DNA of 64,000 nucleotides. It comes from Pseudomonas abietaniphila. Lineage in GTDB: Bacteria > Pseudomonadota > Gammaproteobacteria > Pseudomonadales > Pseudomonadaceae. The number at the start of each line of letters is the position of its first letter. Within the stretch, counting starts at the first letter, position 1. Positions 8,738-17,916 of this stretch are shown one piece after another. Position numbers and translations under genes: made by a program. Location: positions 62,001 to 126,000 of the forward strand of contig NZ_FNCO01000013.1 in assembly GCF_900100795.1 (NCBI RefSeq). Reading direction: 5' to 3'. The notes under the pieces are model-generated. The model saw only the letters and a program-made list of their open reading frames with translations. It was not told the origin of the DNA and made no database searches.

Positions 8738-11700
8738 AGGGCCACGGTTCGATCTCCGCCTGGTGCGTGAATCATCCGATTGCCACGGTTCTGCTGACCT
8801 TCGCGCTGGTGCTGTTGGGGTGTATCGCGTTTCCTCGCCTGCCGGTCGCCCCCTTGCCGCAAGCGGAATTTCCGACCATTCAGGTCTCGGCGACCTTGCC
8901 CGGCGCCAGCCCGGAAACCATGGCGTCCTCGGTGGCCACGCCGCTTGAAGTGCAATTCAGTGCCATTCCCGGCATGACCCAGATGACCTCGAGCAGTGCG
9001 CTGGGCTCGACCAACCTGACCCTGCAATTCACCTTGGACAAGAGCATCGACACCGCCGCTCAGGAAGTGCAGGCGGCGATCAACACGGCATCGGGGCGGC
9101 TGCCCGCCGACCTGCCGACGGCTCCGACCTGGCGCAAGGTCAACCCGGCCGACAGCCCGGTGCTGATCCTCAGCGTCAGTTCCAACCTGATGCCCGGCAC
9201 CGAACTGAGTGACATTACCGAGTCCCTGCTGGCACGCCAGTTGAGCCAGATCGACGGGGTCGGTCAGGTCAACATCACCGGCCAGCAACGTCCGGCGATT
9301 CGCGTTCAGGCGGCGCCGGAAAAGCTCGCCTCCATCGGGCTGACCCTGGCGGACCTCAGGGGCACGTTGCAGCAGACCAGCCTCAATCTGGCCAAAGGTG
9401 CGCTGTACGGTAAGGACAGCATTTCGACCCTGGCCTCCAACGACCAGTTGTTTCAAGCCAAGGATTACGAAAACCTGATCGTTTCCTACAAGGATGGCGC
9501 CCCCGTTCACCTGCGCGATGTCGCGCGAGTGATCAACGGTTCCGAAAACGCCTACGTCAAAGCCTGGTCCGGCGAGCAGCAAGGCGTGAACATCGTAGTG
9601 TTCCGCCAGCCCGGCGCCAACATCGTCGAGACCGTGGATCGCGTGCTGGGTGAATTGCCCCGCTTGCAGGAAATGCTGCCGGCGTCGGTCGATGTCACGG
9701 TGCTCAGCGACCGGACCAAGACCATTCGAGCGTCCCTTCACGAAGTGGAAATGACCCTGATGATCGCGATCATTCTGGTCATCGCGGTGATGGCGCTGTT
9801 CCTGCGCCAGCTCTCGGCCACACTGATCGTGACGGCCGTGCTCGGCGTGTCGCTGGTCGCCAGCTTCGCCCTCATGTATGTGCTCGGATTCAGTCTCAAC
9901 AACCTGACGCTGGTGGCGATCGTGGTGGCCGTCGGCTTTGTGGTCGACGACGCCATTGTGGTGGTGGAGAACATCCATCGACACCTGGAAGCCGGCGAAA
10001 GCATGCGTGACGCCGCGATCAAGGGTGCTGGCGAAATCGGCTTCACGGTGGTGTCGATCAGTTTCTCGCTGATCGCCGCGTTCATTCCATTGCTGTTCAT
10101 GGGCGGTGTCGTCGGGCGGCTGTTCAAGGAGTTCGCCCTGACCGCGACGTCCACCATTCTGATCTCGGTGCTGGTCTCGCTGACGTTGGCCCCGACCCTG
10201 GCCGCGCTGTTCATGCGCGCGCCCAAACATGATGCCCACGCCAACCCCGGTTTCGGCGAAAAACTGTTGGCGCAGTACGCTCGCGGCGTGCGTTTCGCCC
10301 TCGCCCATCAGCGCACGATGCTGGGCATTTTCGGCCTGACGCTGGTTCTGGCCGTGGCCGGGTATGTGTTGATCCCCAAAGGTTTCTTCCCGGTTCAGGA
10401 CACCGGCATGGTGCTGGGGACCAGCGAGGCAGCGGCGGATATTTCGTACCCCGACATGGTCGAGAAACACAAACAACTGGCGAAAATCATCGCTGCCGAT
10501 CCCGCCGTCAAAGCGTTCTCTCACTCGGTCGGCGTCAGCGGCAGCAACCAGACCATCGCCAACGGCCGGGTCTGGATTGCGTTGAAAGATCGCGGTGATC
10601 GTGACGTGTCCGCCAGCCAGTTCATTGACCGCATCCGGCCCAAGCTGGCGAAGATTCCGGGCATTGTCCTGTACCTGCGCGCGGGCCAGGACATCAACCT
10701 GAGCTCCGGCCCGAGCCGCGCGCAATACCAATACGTGCTCAAGAGCAACAACGGCGCGCTGCTGAACGAATGGACGCAGAAGCTGACTGAAAAGCTGCGG
10801 TCGATACCCGCCTTCCGCGACCTGTCCAACGACCTGCAACTGGGCGGCAGCGTGACCCATCTGGACATCGACCGCAGCGCCGCCGCCCGCTTCGGGCTGA
10901 CCACGGCGGATGTCGATCAGGCGCTGTACGACGCGTTCGGGCAGCGCCAGATCAACGAATACCAGACCGACATCAACCAGTACAAAGTGATTCTGGAACT
11001 CGAACCGCAACAACGCGGCAAGGCCGAAAGCCTGAATTACTTCTATCTGCGCTCACCGCTGACCAACGAAATGGTGCCGCTGTCGGCGCTCGCCAAGGTC
11101 GGCGCACCGAAAATGGGCCCGTTGTCGATTGCTCACGACGGCATGTTCCCGGCCGCCAACCTGTCGTTCAACCTGTCGGCGGGCGTGGCGTTGGGTGATG
11201 CCGTGGTGCTGCTCGATCAGGCGAAGAACGAGATCGGCATGCCGGCCTCGATCATTGGCAACTTCCAGGGCGCCGCCCAGGCGTTTCAGAGTTCGCTCGC
11301 CAACCAACCCTGGTTGATTCTGGCCGCGCTGGTGGCGGTGTACATCATTCTCGGCGTGCTGTACGAAAGCTTCGTGCATCCGCTGACCATCATCTCCACC
11401 CTGCCCTCCGCCGGCATCGGTGCCCTGTTGCTGCTGTGGTTGATGGGACAGGATTTCTCGATCATGGGCTTGATCGGTATTGTGTTGTTGATCGGCATCG
11501 TCAAGAAGAACGGCATTCTGTTGGTGGACTTCGCCCTCGAAGGGCAGCGGCATCGCGGCCTGTCCCCGCAGGACGCCATTTATGAAGCGTGCCTGACGCG
11601 CTTCCGGCCGATCATCATGACCACTCTGGCGGCGCTGCTGGGCGCACTGCCATTGATGCTCGGCTATGGTGTCGGTGCTGAACTGCGTCAACCATTGGGC

Positions 11701-11868
11701 ATCGCGGTTGTCGGTGGTTTGCTGGTGAGTCAGGCGCTGACGCTGTTCACCACGCCGGTGATTTACCTGCAACTGGAGCGAATCTTCCACCGCAGGCACC
11801 CGACCTCGACCCCGACGCCGCCACCGACGGAGAAAAAACCGACGGCCATGCTGGTGGCCGAAAAGTAA
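8734..11868 (+). CDS. RND multidrug efflux pump, inner-membrane permease
   Basis: A 1044-aa AcrB/MdtC-type proton-driven exporter with 12 predicted membrane helices and two large periplasmic loops. It starts with the family N-terminus (CVNHPIATVLLTFALVLLG). The proton-relay Asp pair sits in TM4 (VGFVVDDAIVVVENIHRH), and the second half repeats the first (YIILGVLYESFVHPLTIIST, then GILLVDFALE). The ATGA overlap with the adaptor shows translational coupling. It is followed by a two-component system that may control it. Substrates cannot be read from sequence; it resembles the hydrophobic-drug (HAE) branch rather than the metal (HME) branch. Confidence 0.95.
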   Translation: MKGHGSISAWCVNHPIATVLLTFALVLLGCIAFPRLPVAPLPQAEFPTIQVSATLPGASPETMASSVATPLEVQFSAIPGMTQMTSSSALGSTNLTLQFTLDKSIDTAAQEVQAAINTASGRLPADLPTAPTWRKVNPADSPVLILSVSSNLMPGTELSDITESLLARQLSQIDGVGQVNITGQQRPAIRVQAAPEKLASIGLTLADLRGTLQQTSLNLAKGALYGKDSISTLASNDQLFQAKDYENLIVSYKDGAPVHLRDVARVINGSENAYVKAWSGEQQGVNIVVFRQPGANIVETVDRVLGELPRLQEMLPASVDVTVLSDRTKTIRASLHEVEMTLMIAIILVIAVMALFLRQLSATLIVTAVLGVSLVASFALMYVLGFSLNNLTLVAIVVAVGFVVDDAIVVVENIHRHLEAGESMRDAAIKGAGEIGFTVVSISFSLIAAFIPLLFMGGVVGRLFKEFALTATSTILISVLVSLTLAPTLAALFMRAPKHDAHANPGFGEKLLAQYARGVRFALAHQRTMLGIFGLTLVLAVAGYVLIPKGFFPVQDTGMVLGTSEAAADISYPDMVEKHKQLAKIIAADPAVKAFSHSVGVSGSNQTIANGRVWIALKDRGDRDVSASQFIDRIRPKLAKIPGIVLYLRAGQDINLSSGPSRAQYQYVLKSNNGALLNEWTQKLTEKLRSIPAFRDLSNDLQLGGSVTHLDIDRSAAARFGLTTADVDQALYDAFGQRQINEYQTDINQYKVILELEPQQRGKAESLNYFYLRSPLTNEMVPLSALAKVGAPKMGPLSIAHDGMFPAANLSFNLSAGVALGDAVVLLDQAKNEIGMPASIIGNFQGAAQAFQSSLANQPWLILAALVAVYIILGVLYESFVHPLTIISTLPSAGIGALLLLWLMGQDFSIMGLIGIVLLIGIVKKNGILLVDFALEGQRHRGLSPQDAIYEACLTRFRPIIMTTLAALLGALPLMLGYGVGAELRQPLGIAVVGGLLVSQALTLFTTPVIYLQLERIFHRRHPTSTPTPPPTEKKPTAMLVAEK

Positions 11869-11907
11869 GCATCCGACAGCAAGAATCGAATAAGTGAGCG
11901 TGGACCG

Positions 11908-12585
11908 ATGCGTGTCCTGATTATCGAAGACGAAGAGAAGACCGCCGACTACCTGCATCGCGGTCTGACCGAACAGGGTTACACCACGGACGTTGCCCGG
12001 GAGGGCATCGAAGGGCTGCACATGGCGCTGGAAAGCGAATACGCCGTGATCATTCTCGACGTCATGCTGCCGGGCCTGGATGGCTACGGTGTGCTGCGCG
12101 CCTTGCGTGCGCGCAAGCAGACGCCGGTGATCATGCTCACCGCCCGGGAAAACGTCGACGATCGTATTCGTGGGTTGCGTGAAGGGGCCGACGATTATCT
12201 GGGAAAACCGTTTTCGTTTCTGGAGCTGGTCGCCCGCTTGCAGGCACTGACCCGCCGCAGCGGCGGCCATGAGCCGGTTCAGATCAGCGTCGCCGACCTG
12301 TGGATCGACCTGATCAGCCGCAAGGCCACCCGTTCCGGCGCTCGCCTGGACCTGACGGCCAAGGAGTTTTCGCTGCTCAGCGTACTGGCCCGGCGTCAGG
12401 GTGAAATCCTCTCGAAGACCTCGATTGCCGAGATGGTCTGGGACATCAACTTCGACAGCGACGCAAACGTCGTCGAGGTGGCGATCAAACGCCTGCGCGC
12501 CAAGCTCGATGGCCCGTTCGAACAGAAGCTGCTGCACACCATTCGTGGCATGGGTTATGTGCTGGAGAGCCGTCGTGTCGAGTAA
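11908..12585 (+). CDS. OmpR-family response regulator (CopR/CusR/IrlR group)
   Basis: A 225-aa regulator: receiver domain with phospho-acceptor Asp in AVIILDVMLPGLDG (about residue 51), acidic pocket IEDEEK, and Lys in DDYLGKPFSF; then a winged-helix DNA-binding domain (LDLTAKEFSLLSVLARRQGE, DSDANVVEVAIKRLRAKLD). The sequence is closest to the heavy-metal subgroup. It starts 39 nt after the RND pump and overlaps the sensor gene by 11 nt, so the pump and regulators are probably one transcription unit or autoregulated together. The signal is unknown. Confidence 0.94.
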   Translation: MRVLIIEDEEKTADYLHRGLTEQGYTTDVAREGIEGLHMALESEYAVIILDVMLPGLDGYGVLRALRARKQTPVIMLTARENVDDRIRGLREGADDYLGKPFSFLELVARLQALTRRSGGHEPVQISVADLWIDLISRKATRSGARLDLTAKEFSLLSVLARRQGEILSKTSIAEMVWDINFDSDANVVEVAIKRLRAKLDGPFEQKLLHTIRGMGYVLESRRVE

Positions 12586-13939
12586 CTCCATCGCCCTGCG
12601 CCTGAGCGGCATGTTCGCGCTCGTGGCGCTGTTGGTGTTTCTGCTGATCGGCTGGGCCTTGTACCTGCAAGTGGACAAAGGCCTGGGTCTGTTGCCGGAA
12701 GCCGAGGTGGACGCGCGTTACAGCGTGCTTGAATCCGCCGTGCAGCGTTACAGCACACCCGAGCACTGGGTGAAGATAAACGCCAAGCTCAGGCTGCTCA
12801 GCGAAGAAGACAAACGGCTGCGGTTCTGGGTGGTGAGTGATAACCCGACCTATGAGTTCGGCAATCCAGACGCGCAGATTCGTGCCTTCGCCAACGGCCC
12901 GTTGGGCATGCGCGATTTAAACCTGACCGATCACGACTATCCGTTCAAGGTGCTGGTCAGCCAGTTCCCGGCCAAGGACCAACGACCGCCGTTGCGTTTC
13001 TTGACCGCCATCGACACCGAGACGTTCTGGCAGACTCAGCACTCGTTGCTGATCGCGTTGATCAGCCTGGCGGCCATCGGGATCGCGCTGGCGTCGGCGC
13101 TGGGCTACTGGGTGGCGCGCATCGGCCTCAAGCCGTTGTTCGACCTCTCGCTGGAGGCGCAAAAACTGGCGCCGCCGCGGCTGTCCGGGCGTTTGCAGTT
13201 GTCGCCGCTGCCGCCTGAACTGGATCAGTTCGTGATGTCGTTCAACTCCACGCTGGAGCGCGTCGAGCAGGCCTATTCCCGTCTGGAGTCGTTCAACGCC
13301 GACGTGGCCCATGAGCTGCGCTCGCCGCTGACCAACCTGATCGGCCAAACGCAGGTGGCGCTGACCCGTGGACGTTCCGCCGAGCATTACTTTGAGGTCT
13401 TGCAGTCGAACCTGGAAGAACTTGAGCGGCTGCGCTCGATCATCAATGACATGCTGTTTCTGGCCAGCGCCGATCAGGGCAGCAAAGCCACTGAACTGAC
13501 TCAGTCGTCGCTGGCCGAGGAAGTGGCGACGACACTGGATTATCTGGATTTCATTCTGGAAGACGCGCAGGTTCAGGTTCAAGTGCGCGGCGATGCGCAT
13601 GTCCCGTTCGAGAAGGCCCACCTGCGGCGCGCGCTGATCAACCTGCTGCACAACGCGGTTCAGCACACCTCGCCGGGGCAGGTCATTCATGTGGACATCA
13701 AGGATGAACGCGATCACGTCTGCATCAGCGTGACCAACCCCGGCGCGCAGATTTCAGGCGAGCACTTGCCCAGGCTCTTCGAGCGTTTTTATCGGGTGGA
13801 TGCGTCGCGCAGCAACAGCGGCGCCAATCATGGCCTGGGGCTGGCCATCGTCAAAGCGATTGCCTTGATGCACGGCGGAACCGTGTTTGCACGCAGTGAG
13901 CACGGGGAGAATACGTTCGGGATCAATTTGCCGAGTTGA
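12575..13939 (+). CDS. Heavy-metal-type sensor histidine kinase
   Basis: A 454-aa membrane kinase partner of the preceding regulator. It has TM1 at about residues 10-30, a periplasmic sensor loop, TM2 at about residues 155-180, HAMP, an H-box with the phosphorylated His (NADVAHELRSPLTNLIGQ), an N-box (LINLLHNAVQHT), and G/F boxes (FERFYRVDASRSNSG, GLGLAIVKAIALMHGG). GTG at 12575, inside the regulator gene, is the best start: it gives the expected length and an N-terminus entering TM1. Longer upstream reading has no membrane topology sense. IrlS/CusS/CopS-like. Metal specificity cannot be inferred. Confidence 0.92.
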   Translation: MSSNSIALRLSGMFALVALLVFLLIGWALYLQVDKGLGLLPEAEVDARYSVLESAVQRYSTPEHWVKINAKLRLLSEEDKRLRFWVVSDNPTYEFGNPDAQIRAFANGPLGMRDLNLTDHDYPFKVLVSQFPAKDQRPPLRFLTAIDTETFWQTQHSLLIALISLAAIGIALASALGYWVARIGLKPLFDLSLEAQKLAPPRLSGRLQLSPLPPELDQFVMSFNSTLERVEQAYSRLESFNADVAHELRSPLTNLIGQTQVALTRGRSAEHYFEVLQSNLEELERLRSIINDMLFLASADQGSKATELTQSSLAEEVATTLDYLDFILEDAQVQVQVRGDAHVPFEKAHLRRALINLLHNAVQHTSPGQVIHVDIKDERDHVCISVTNPGAQISGEHLPRLFERFYRVDASRSNSGANHGLGLAIVKAIALMHGGTVFARSEHGENTFGINLPS

Positions 13940-14041
13940 GGCCGCCGTTACACTACGATCATGTGGGACTTGCCGGAGTGGCGCTCCGCCTTGTCAGCGA
14001 TATCTGTGTCATTGAGCTGACTGCGATATCGGCAACACCCT

Positions 14042-14177
14042 TGTAGGAGCGTGGCTCGTCCCGCGATCTGGCGGGCACCGGCAGTAAAATCAGGCGCCTT
14101 GGTTGTATCTGACGCACCGAGTTAGCCGGGTTTGCTGCCGCTTCGCGCCAGATCGCGGGACAAGCCACGCTCCTACA
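14042..14177. repeat. REPIN, GTGGCTTGTCCCGCGATCTGG type
   Basis: Inverted REP pair (TGTAGGAGCGTGGCTCGTCC ... GGGACAAGCCACGCTCCTACA) between the convergent sensor kinase and YjdM-like genes. Same subfamily as 33518-33652. Confidence 0.9.
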
Positions 14178-14204
14178 GGGGGTCAAGCGGCGATTTGACG
14201 ATCC

Positions 14205-14543
14205 TCACCCCTTCTTCACAAACTCCGATTTCAGCTTCATCGCGCCGATGCCGTCGATCTTGCAGTCGATGTCGTGGTCGCCATCGACCAGGCGGATGTT
14301 CTTGACCTTGGTGCCGACCTTGACCACCAGCGAAGAGCCTTTGACTTTGAGGTCCTTGATCACGGTGACGGTGTCGCCGTCCTGCAGGGTATTGCCGACG
14401 GCATCCTTGATGACCTTAACGTCATCGCCTGCGTCGGCGGCGCCATCAGCGGACCACTCGTGGGCGCATTCCGGGCAGACAAGCTGGGCGCCGTCTTCAT
14501 AGGTGTACTCGGAACTGCATTTTGGGCACGGCGGTAAGCTCAC
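14205..14543 (-). CDS. yjdM: YjdM/PhnA-family zinc-ribbon protein
   Basis: A 112-aa protein, close to the 111 aa of E. coli YjdM (formerly PhnA). The N-terminus is a zinc ribbon with two CxxC pairs (PPCPKCSSEY and LVCPECAHEW). The C-terminal domain is the conserved KDAVGNTLQDGDTVTVIKDL, then VKVGTKVKNIRLVDGDHDIDC. GTG at 14543 is chosen because it places SLPPCPKC at the start as in homologues; a longer frame to 14624 would overlap the neighbouring ZIP gene. The molecular role is not established; the old link to phosphonate use is weak. Confidence 0.9.
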   Translation of the reverse strand: MSLPPCPKCSSEYTYEDGAQLVCPECAHEWSADGAADAGDDVKVIKDAVGNTLQDGDTVTVIKDLKVKGSSLVVKVGTKVKNIRLVDGDHDIDCKIDGIGAMKLKSEFVKKG

Positions 14544-14620
14544 GGCGGATCTCGCATCAGGATGAATAGGCGCAGGATTATAAGGGTTTTTATCGCGAGA
14601 GATCACGTTGCGGCTGACAA

Positions 14621-15508
14621 TCACGCCAACGCCGTGTCCATCACCATCATCAGGCAGAAGCCCACCAGCAGCCCGAAGCTGGCGATCTTGTCGTGCCCGT
14701 TGCGGCGTGATTCAGGGATGATTTCGTGGGTGACGACCAACAACATCGCCCCGGCAGCCAGCGCCAGGCCCAGCGGTAACAGCAGCGCGGCGATTTCAAC
14801 CAGCCAGGCGCAAAGCACGGCGAACACCGGCTCGACCAGCCCCGACGCCGCACCGATCAAGAAGGCATTCAGGCGTGACATGCCGGCTGCCGCCAGCACC
14901 AGCGCGATCACCAGGCCTTCCGGCACGTCTTGCAACGCGATGCCCATGGCCAGGCTGTCGGCATGGGCCAGACCGCCGCCCGCCGAGACGCCCACCGCCA
15001 TGCCTTCCGGAATGTTGTGGGCAATGATCGCGATGACGAACAGCCAGATGTTCGACGGGATCGCCGGCTTTTCCGTGACGTTCGACCCAACCGAGCCCTG
15101 AGACACCAGCAGATCGACGATAAACAGCCCCACAGCGCCCGCGAGCATCCCGACGCTGATGAGCGCGCCCGCGCCCCACGGTGAGAAGCCCAGGCCTTGA
15201 GCCGCACCCAGGCCGGGCACGATCAGCGAGAACGCCGTGGCGGCGAGCATGATGCCCGCGCCAAAGCCGAGCAGCCCGTCGGACACCGCCACCGGCATCC
15301 CGCGGATCACCAACACCGGAACGGCGCCCAAGGCAGTGCCCAAGGCGCACAGCGCTCCGCCTTCCAGCGCCCTCAGCATGCGGGGTTCAAGGCTCAACCA
15401 TGAAAGCCCCTGGGCGATGAGCAGCCCCGTACCGACCAGTAACAGGATCGAACCGATGGCCAGACGGAACAGGCGTGCGCTACTGAGGGTGAGCAAATCC
15501 GAAGGCAT
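14621..15508 (-). CDS. ZIP-family divalent metal transporter
   Basis: A 295-aa inner-membrane protein with about eight hydrophobic helices. It carries the paired ZIP metal-site motifs (AHNIPEGMAVGVSAG in TM4, and QDVPEGLVIALVL in TM5) and a third HEIIPESRR. It lies 26 nt after sodA on the same strand, the arrangement seen in P. aeruginosa (sodM with PA4467), so co-expression with MnSOD is likely. Uptake of Mn to load SodA under iron limitation is a reasonable inference; Zn or Fe are alternatives. Confidence 0.9.
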   Translation of the reverse strand: MPSDLLTLSSARLFRLAIGSILLLVGTGLLIAQGLSWLSLEPRMLRALEGGALCALGTALGAVPVLVIRGMPVAVSDGLLGFGAGIMLAATAFSLIVPGLGAAQGLGFSPWGAGALISVGMLAGAVGLFIVDLLVSQGSVGSNVTEKPAIPSNIWLFVIAIIAHNIPEGMAVGVSAGGGLAHADSLAMGIALQDVPEGLVIALVLAAAGMSRLNAFLIGAASGLVEPVFAVLCAWLVEIAALLLPLGLALAAGAMLLVVTHEIIPESRRNGHDKIASFGLLVGFCLMMVMDTALA

Positions 15509-15534
15509 AGAGCGTCTACTTCTCGTCAGGGAAT

Positions 15535-16146
15535 TTAAGCCAGCGCGGCTGCGTACAGCTTGGCGACTTCATCCCAGTTCACGACGTTATAGAACGCAGC
15601 GATGTATTCCGGGCGACGGTTCTGATAGCGCAGGTAGTAGGCATGCTCCCAGACGTCCAGACCGAGGATCGGCGTGTTGCCGTTCATCAACGGGCTGTCC
15701 TGGTTACCGCTGCTTTCCACGACCAGTTTCTTTTCCGGGGTGACGCTCAGCCAGGCCCAGCCACTGCCGAAGCGGGTCAGCGCGGCTTTGGTGAACGCGT
15801 CCTTGAAGGCGTCCACACCACCCAGTTGCTCATCGATGGCGTTGGCCAGCGGCCCGCTTGGCAGACCGCCGCCCTGGGGACTCATGACGTCCCAGAACAA
15901 CGAGTGATTGGCGTGACCGCCGCCTTGGTTGATCACCGCCGGGCGCAGTTTTTCAGGCAACTGAGCGACGCTGGCGACCAGTTTCTCGATCGGCCATTCG
16001 GCGTACTCGGTGCCATCGACGGCGGCATTGAGGTTGTTGATGTAGGTCTGGTGGTGCTTGGTGTAATGGATCTCCATGGTCTGCGCATCGATGTGCGGCT
16101 CAAGGGCATCGTAGGCATAGGGCAAGGCAGGCAAGGTGTAGGGCAT
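15535..16146 (-). CDS. sodA: Manganese superoxide dismutase
   Basis: A 203-aa cytoplasmic enzyme converting superoxide to O2 and H2O2. Metal ligands are visible: His in MEIHYTKHHQTY, His in GGGHANHSLFW, and Asp/His in GLDVWEHAYYL. The Mn-type outer-sphere Gln is in GNQDSPLM. ATG 16146 is preceded by GGAG at a 9-nt distance; the in-frame ATG 15 nt upstream has no site. A Fur box lies about 120 nt upstream, matching the known iron-starvation induction of pseudomonad MnSOD. Unlike P. aeruginosa, no fagA or fumC precedes it here. Confidence 0.97.
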   Translation of the reverse strand: MPYTLPALPYAYDALEPHIDAQTMEIHYTKHHQTYINNLNAAVDGTEYAEWPIEKLVASVAQLPEKLRPAVINQGGGHANHSLFWDVMSPQGGGLPSGPLANAIDEQLGGVDAFKDAFTKAALTRFGSGWAWLSVTPEKKLVVESSGNQDSPLMNGNTPILGLDVWEHAYYLRYQNRRPEYIAAFYNVVNWDEVAKLYAAALA

Positions 16147-16262
16147 ATCAATGGACTCCAAAGGACAGGGGCCGGCGCCAGCGGCAAATCAGATACCGCC
16201 AGCAGCGCTTTTTCGGGGCGCGGTCGATGATTGGCGGGCCTATACGGCAAAGGACCAATCGA

Positions 16263-16281
16263 GCGAATGATATTCATTATT
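16263..16281. promoter_or_regulatory. Candidate Fur box upstream of sodA
   Basis: GCGAATGATATTCATTATT matches the 19-bp Fur consensus GATAATGATAATCATTATC at 15 of 19 positions and is centred on the expected dyad. It faces sodA-ZIP. Confidence 0.75.
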
Positions 16282-16412
16282 AGGTGAGTTTAAGAATCAA
16301 AACAACCCCGACATTGGCATGACATCGGTGCAAGAACGCGCATTCAAGGAACGACACTGCTCTCGGTGAGAGCTGCCGGAGGTTTCAGCGGAAATAGCGA
16401 GCGCGCGCGCAT

Positions 16413-16439
16413 AAAAAAGGCCTGCGCGAGGCAGGCCTT
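16413..16439 (-). terminator. Rho-independent terminator after pmbA
   Basis: On the minus strand a perfect 9-bp stem (AAGGCCTGC/GCAGGCCTT, 5-nt loop) runs into a U-tract, 24 nt past the pmbA stop. Confidence 0.9.
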
Positions 16440-16462
16440 GGTGATGCTGGGCGAAGGGAGAA

Positions 16463-17809
16463 TCAGCTCCCGGCCACCATCATCTTCTCGATCAACACAG
16501 AACCCGTGCGTATGTTGCTGCGCATTTCAAGATCGCTGCCAACGGCGACGATCTGCTTGAACATGTCCTTCATGTTGCCGGCAATGGTCACTTCCTGAAC
16601 AGGGAACTGGATCTCGCCGTTCTCGACCCAAAAACCCGCCGCGCCACGTGAATAGTCGCCGGTGACCATGTTCAAACCGCTGCCCATCAATTCAGTGACC
16701 AAGAGGCCACGCCCCATGCGGCGGATCAGCGCCGCCTGGTCTTCCGTGCCATGGGAGACGAACAGGTTGTGCACGCCGCCCGCGTTTGCGGTGCTTGGCA
16801 GGCCCAGCTTGCGGCCCGAATAGGTGCTCAGGATGTAGGACACCAGATCACCGTTCTCGACGAATGGCTTGGCGTAGGTGGCCAGGCCGTCACCGTCGAA
16901 TGCCGAACTGCCCATCGCGCGCATCAGATGCGGACGCTCGTCGATGGTCATCCACTCAGGGAACAGACGCTGACCGATGGCACCTTCCAGGAACGACGAC
17001 TTGCGGTACAGGTTGCCACCGGAAATCGCGCCCAGAAAACTGCCGAACAGACCGCCCGCCAGCTCGGCCGAAAACAACACCGGCACTTCACAGGTCGGCA
17101 CCGGGCGCGCGCCCAGGCGGCTAGCGGCGCGCTCGGCGGCTTTCTTGCCGATGAGTTTTGCGTCCATCAGCAGCTCGCCCTGACGATTGACGTCGTACCA
17201 GTAATCGCGCTGCATCTGGCCGTCTTTCTCGGCGATCATCACGCAGCTCAGGCTGTGACGGGTCGAGGCGTAACCGCCAATGAAACCGTGGCTGTTGCCG
17301 TATACGCGGCAGCCCTGATGCACATTGAGCGTCGTGCCGTCGGCGTTCTTGATCCGGCTGTCGGCATCGAACGCCGCGGCTTCGCAGATCAACGCGCGCT
17401 CGATGGCTTCTTCCGGGCTGATGTTCCAGGGGTGGAACAGGTCGAAATCCGGCTGCTCCTTGGCCATTAAGGCGGCATCGGCCAGCCCCGAACTTTCGTC
17501 CTCGGAGGTGTGCTTGGCGATGGCCAACGCGGCAGCCACCGTTTCGCGGATCGCATCGGCCCCACTGGCCGATGTGCTGGCCGAACCCTTGCGATGACCA
17601 ACGTACAAGGTGATGCCAAAGCCCTGGTCACGGTTGAACTCGACGGTTTCGACTTCGCGCTGGCGAACCGATGTCGACAGTCCCTGCTCCAGCGACACTG
17701 CGACCTCACAGGCGGTCGCGCCCTGACGCTTGGCTTCGGCGACGATCTGCTCGACCTGTTGTTGCAGTGCCGGCAAGGCCTGCGGGCCGACGCTTTCTGA
17801 TGCACTCAT
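16463..17809 (-). CDS. pmbA: PmbA/TldE, inactive partner of the TldD metalloprotease
   Basis: A 448-aa cytoplasmic protein of the TldD/TldE (U62) family. TldE lacks the HExxxH zinc site and pairs with TldD to cleave unfolded or modified peptides. The family N-terminus (ATACEVAVSLEQGLSTSVRQ) and C-terminal glycine-rich region (LVTELMGSGLNMVTGDYSRG) are present. ATG 17809 follows GGAG at 6 nt; two earlier in-frame ATGs overlap that site. It is separated from tldD by yjgA, the usual Pseudomonas order, and ends at a strong terminator. Confidence 0.96.
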   Translation of the reverse strand: MSASESVGPQALPALQQQVEQIVAEAKRQGATACEVAVSLEQGLSTSVRQREVETVEFNRDQGFGITLYVGHRKGSASTSASGADAIRETVAAALAIAKHTSEDESSGLADAALMAKEQPDFDLFHPWNISPEEAIERALICEAAAFDADSRIKNADGTTLNVHQGCRVYGNSHGFIGGYASTRHSLSCVMIAEKDGQMQRDYWYDVNRQGELLMDAKLIGKKAAERAASRLGARPVPTCEVPVLFSAELAGGLFGSFLGAISGGNLYRKSSFLEGAIGQRLFPEWMTIDERPHLMRAMGSSAFDGDGLATYAKPFVENGDLVSYILSTYSGRKLGLPSTANAGGVHNLFVSHGTEDQAALIRRMGRGLLVTELMGSGLNMVTGDYSRGAAGFWVENGEIQFPVQEVTIAGNMKDMFKQIVAVGSDLEMRSNIRTGSVLIEKMMVAGS

Positions 17810-17916
17810 GACTTTCTCCATCAAATTCCGGTTTCGGCACTGACCAAGTGCCCACTGGGCCGGACAATTGGCCCCTGACTGGTTATCATGGCGGCGTTTA
17901 TTTGCGGACGGCCCCC

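Noticed and set aside
8515..11013. Long antisense open frame (832 codons) opposite the RND pump
   Set aside because: His/Gln/Arg-rich product mirrors the codon bias of the pump gene; no family motifs and no ribosome site. The same holds for antisense frames at 11053-12678, 22006-23676, 38102-39889 and 40847-42529.
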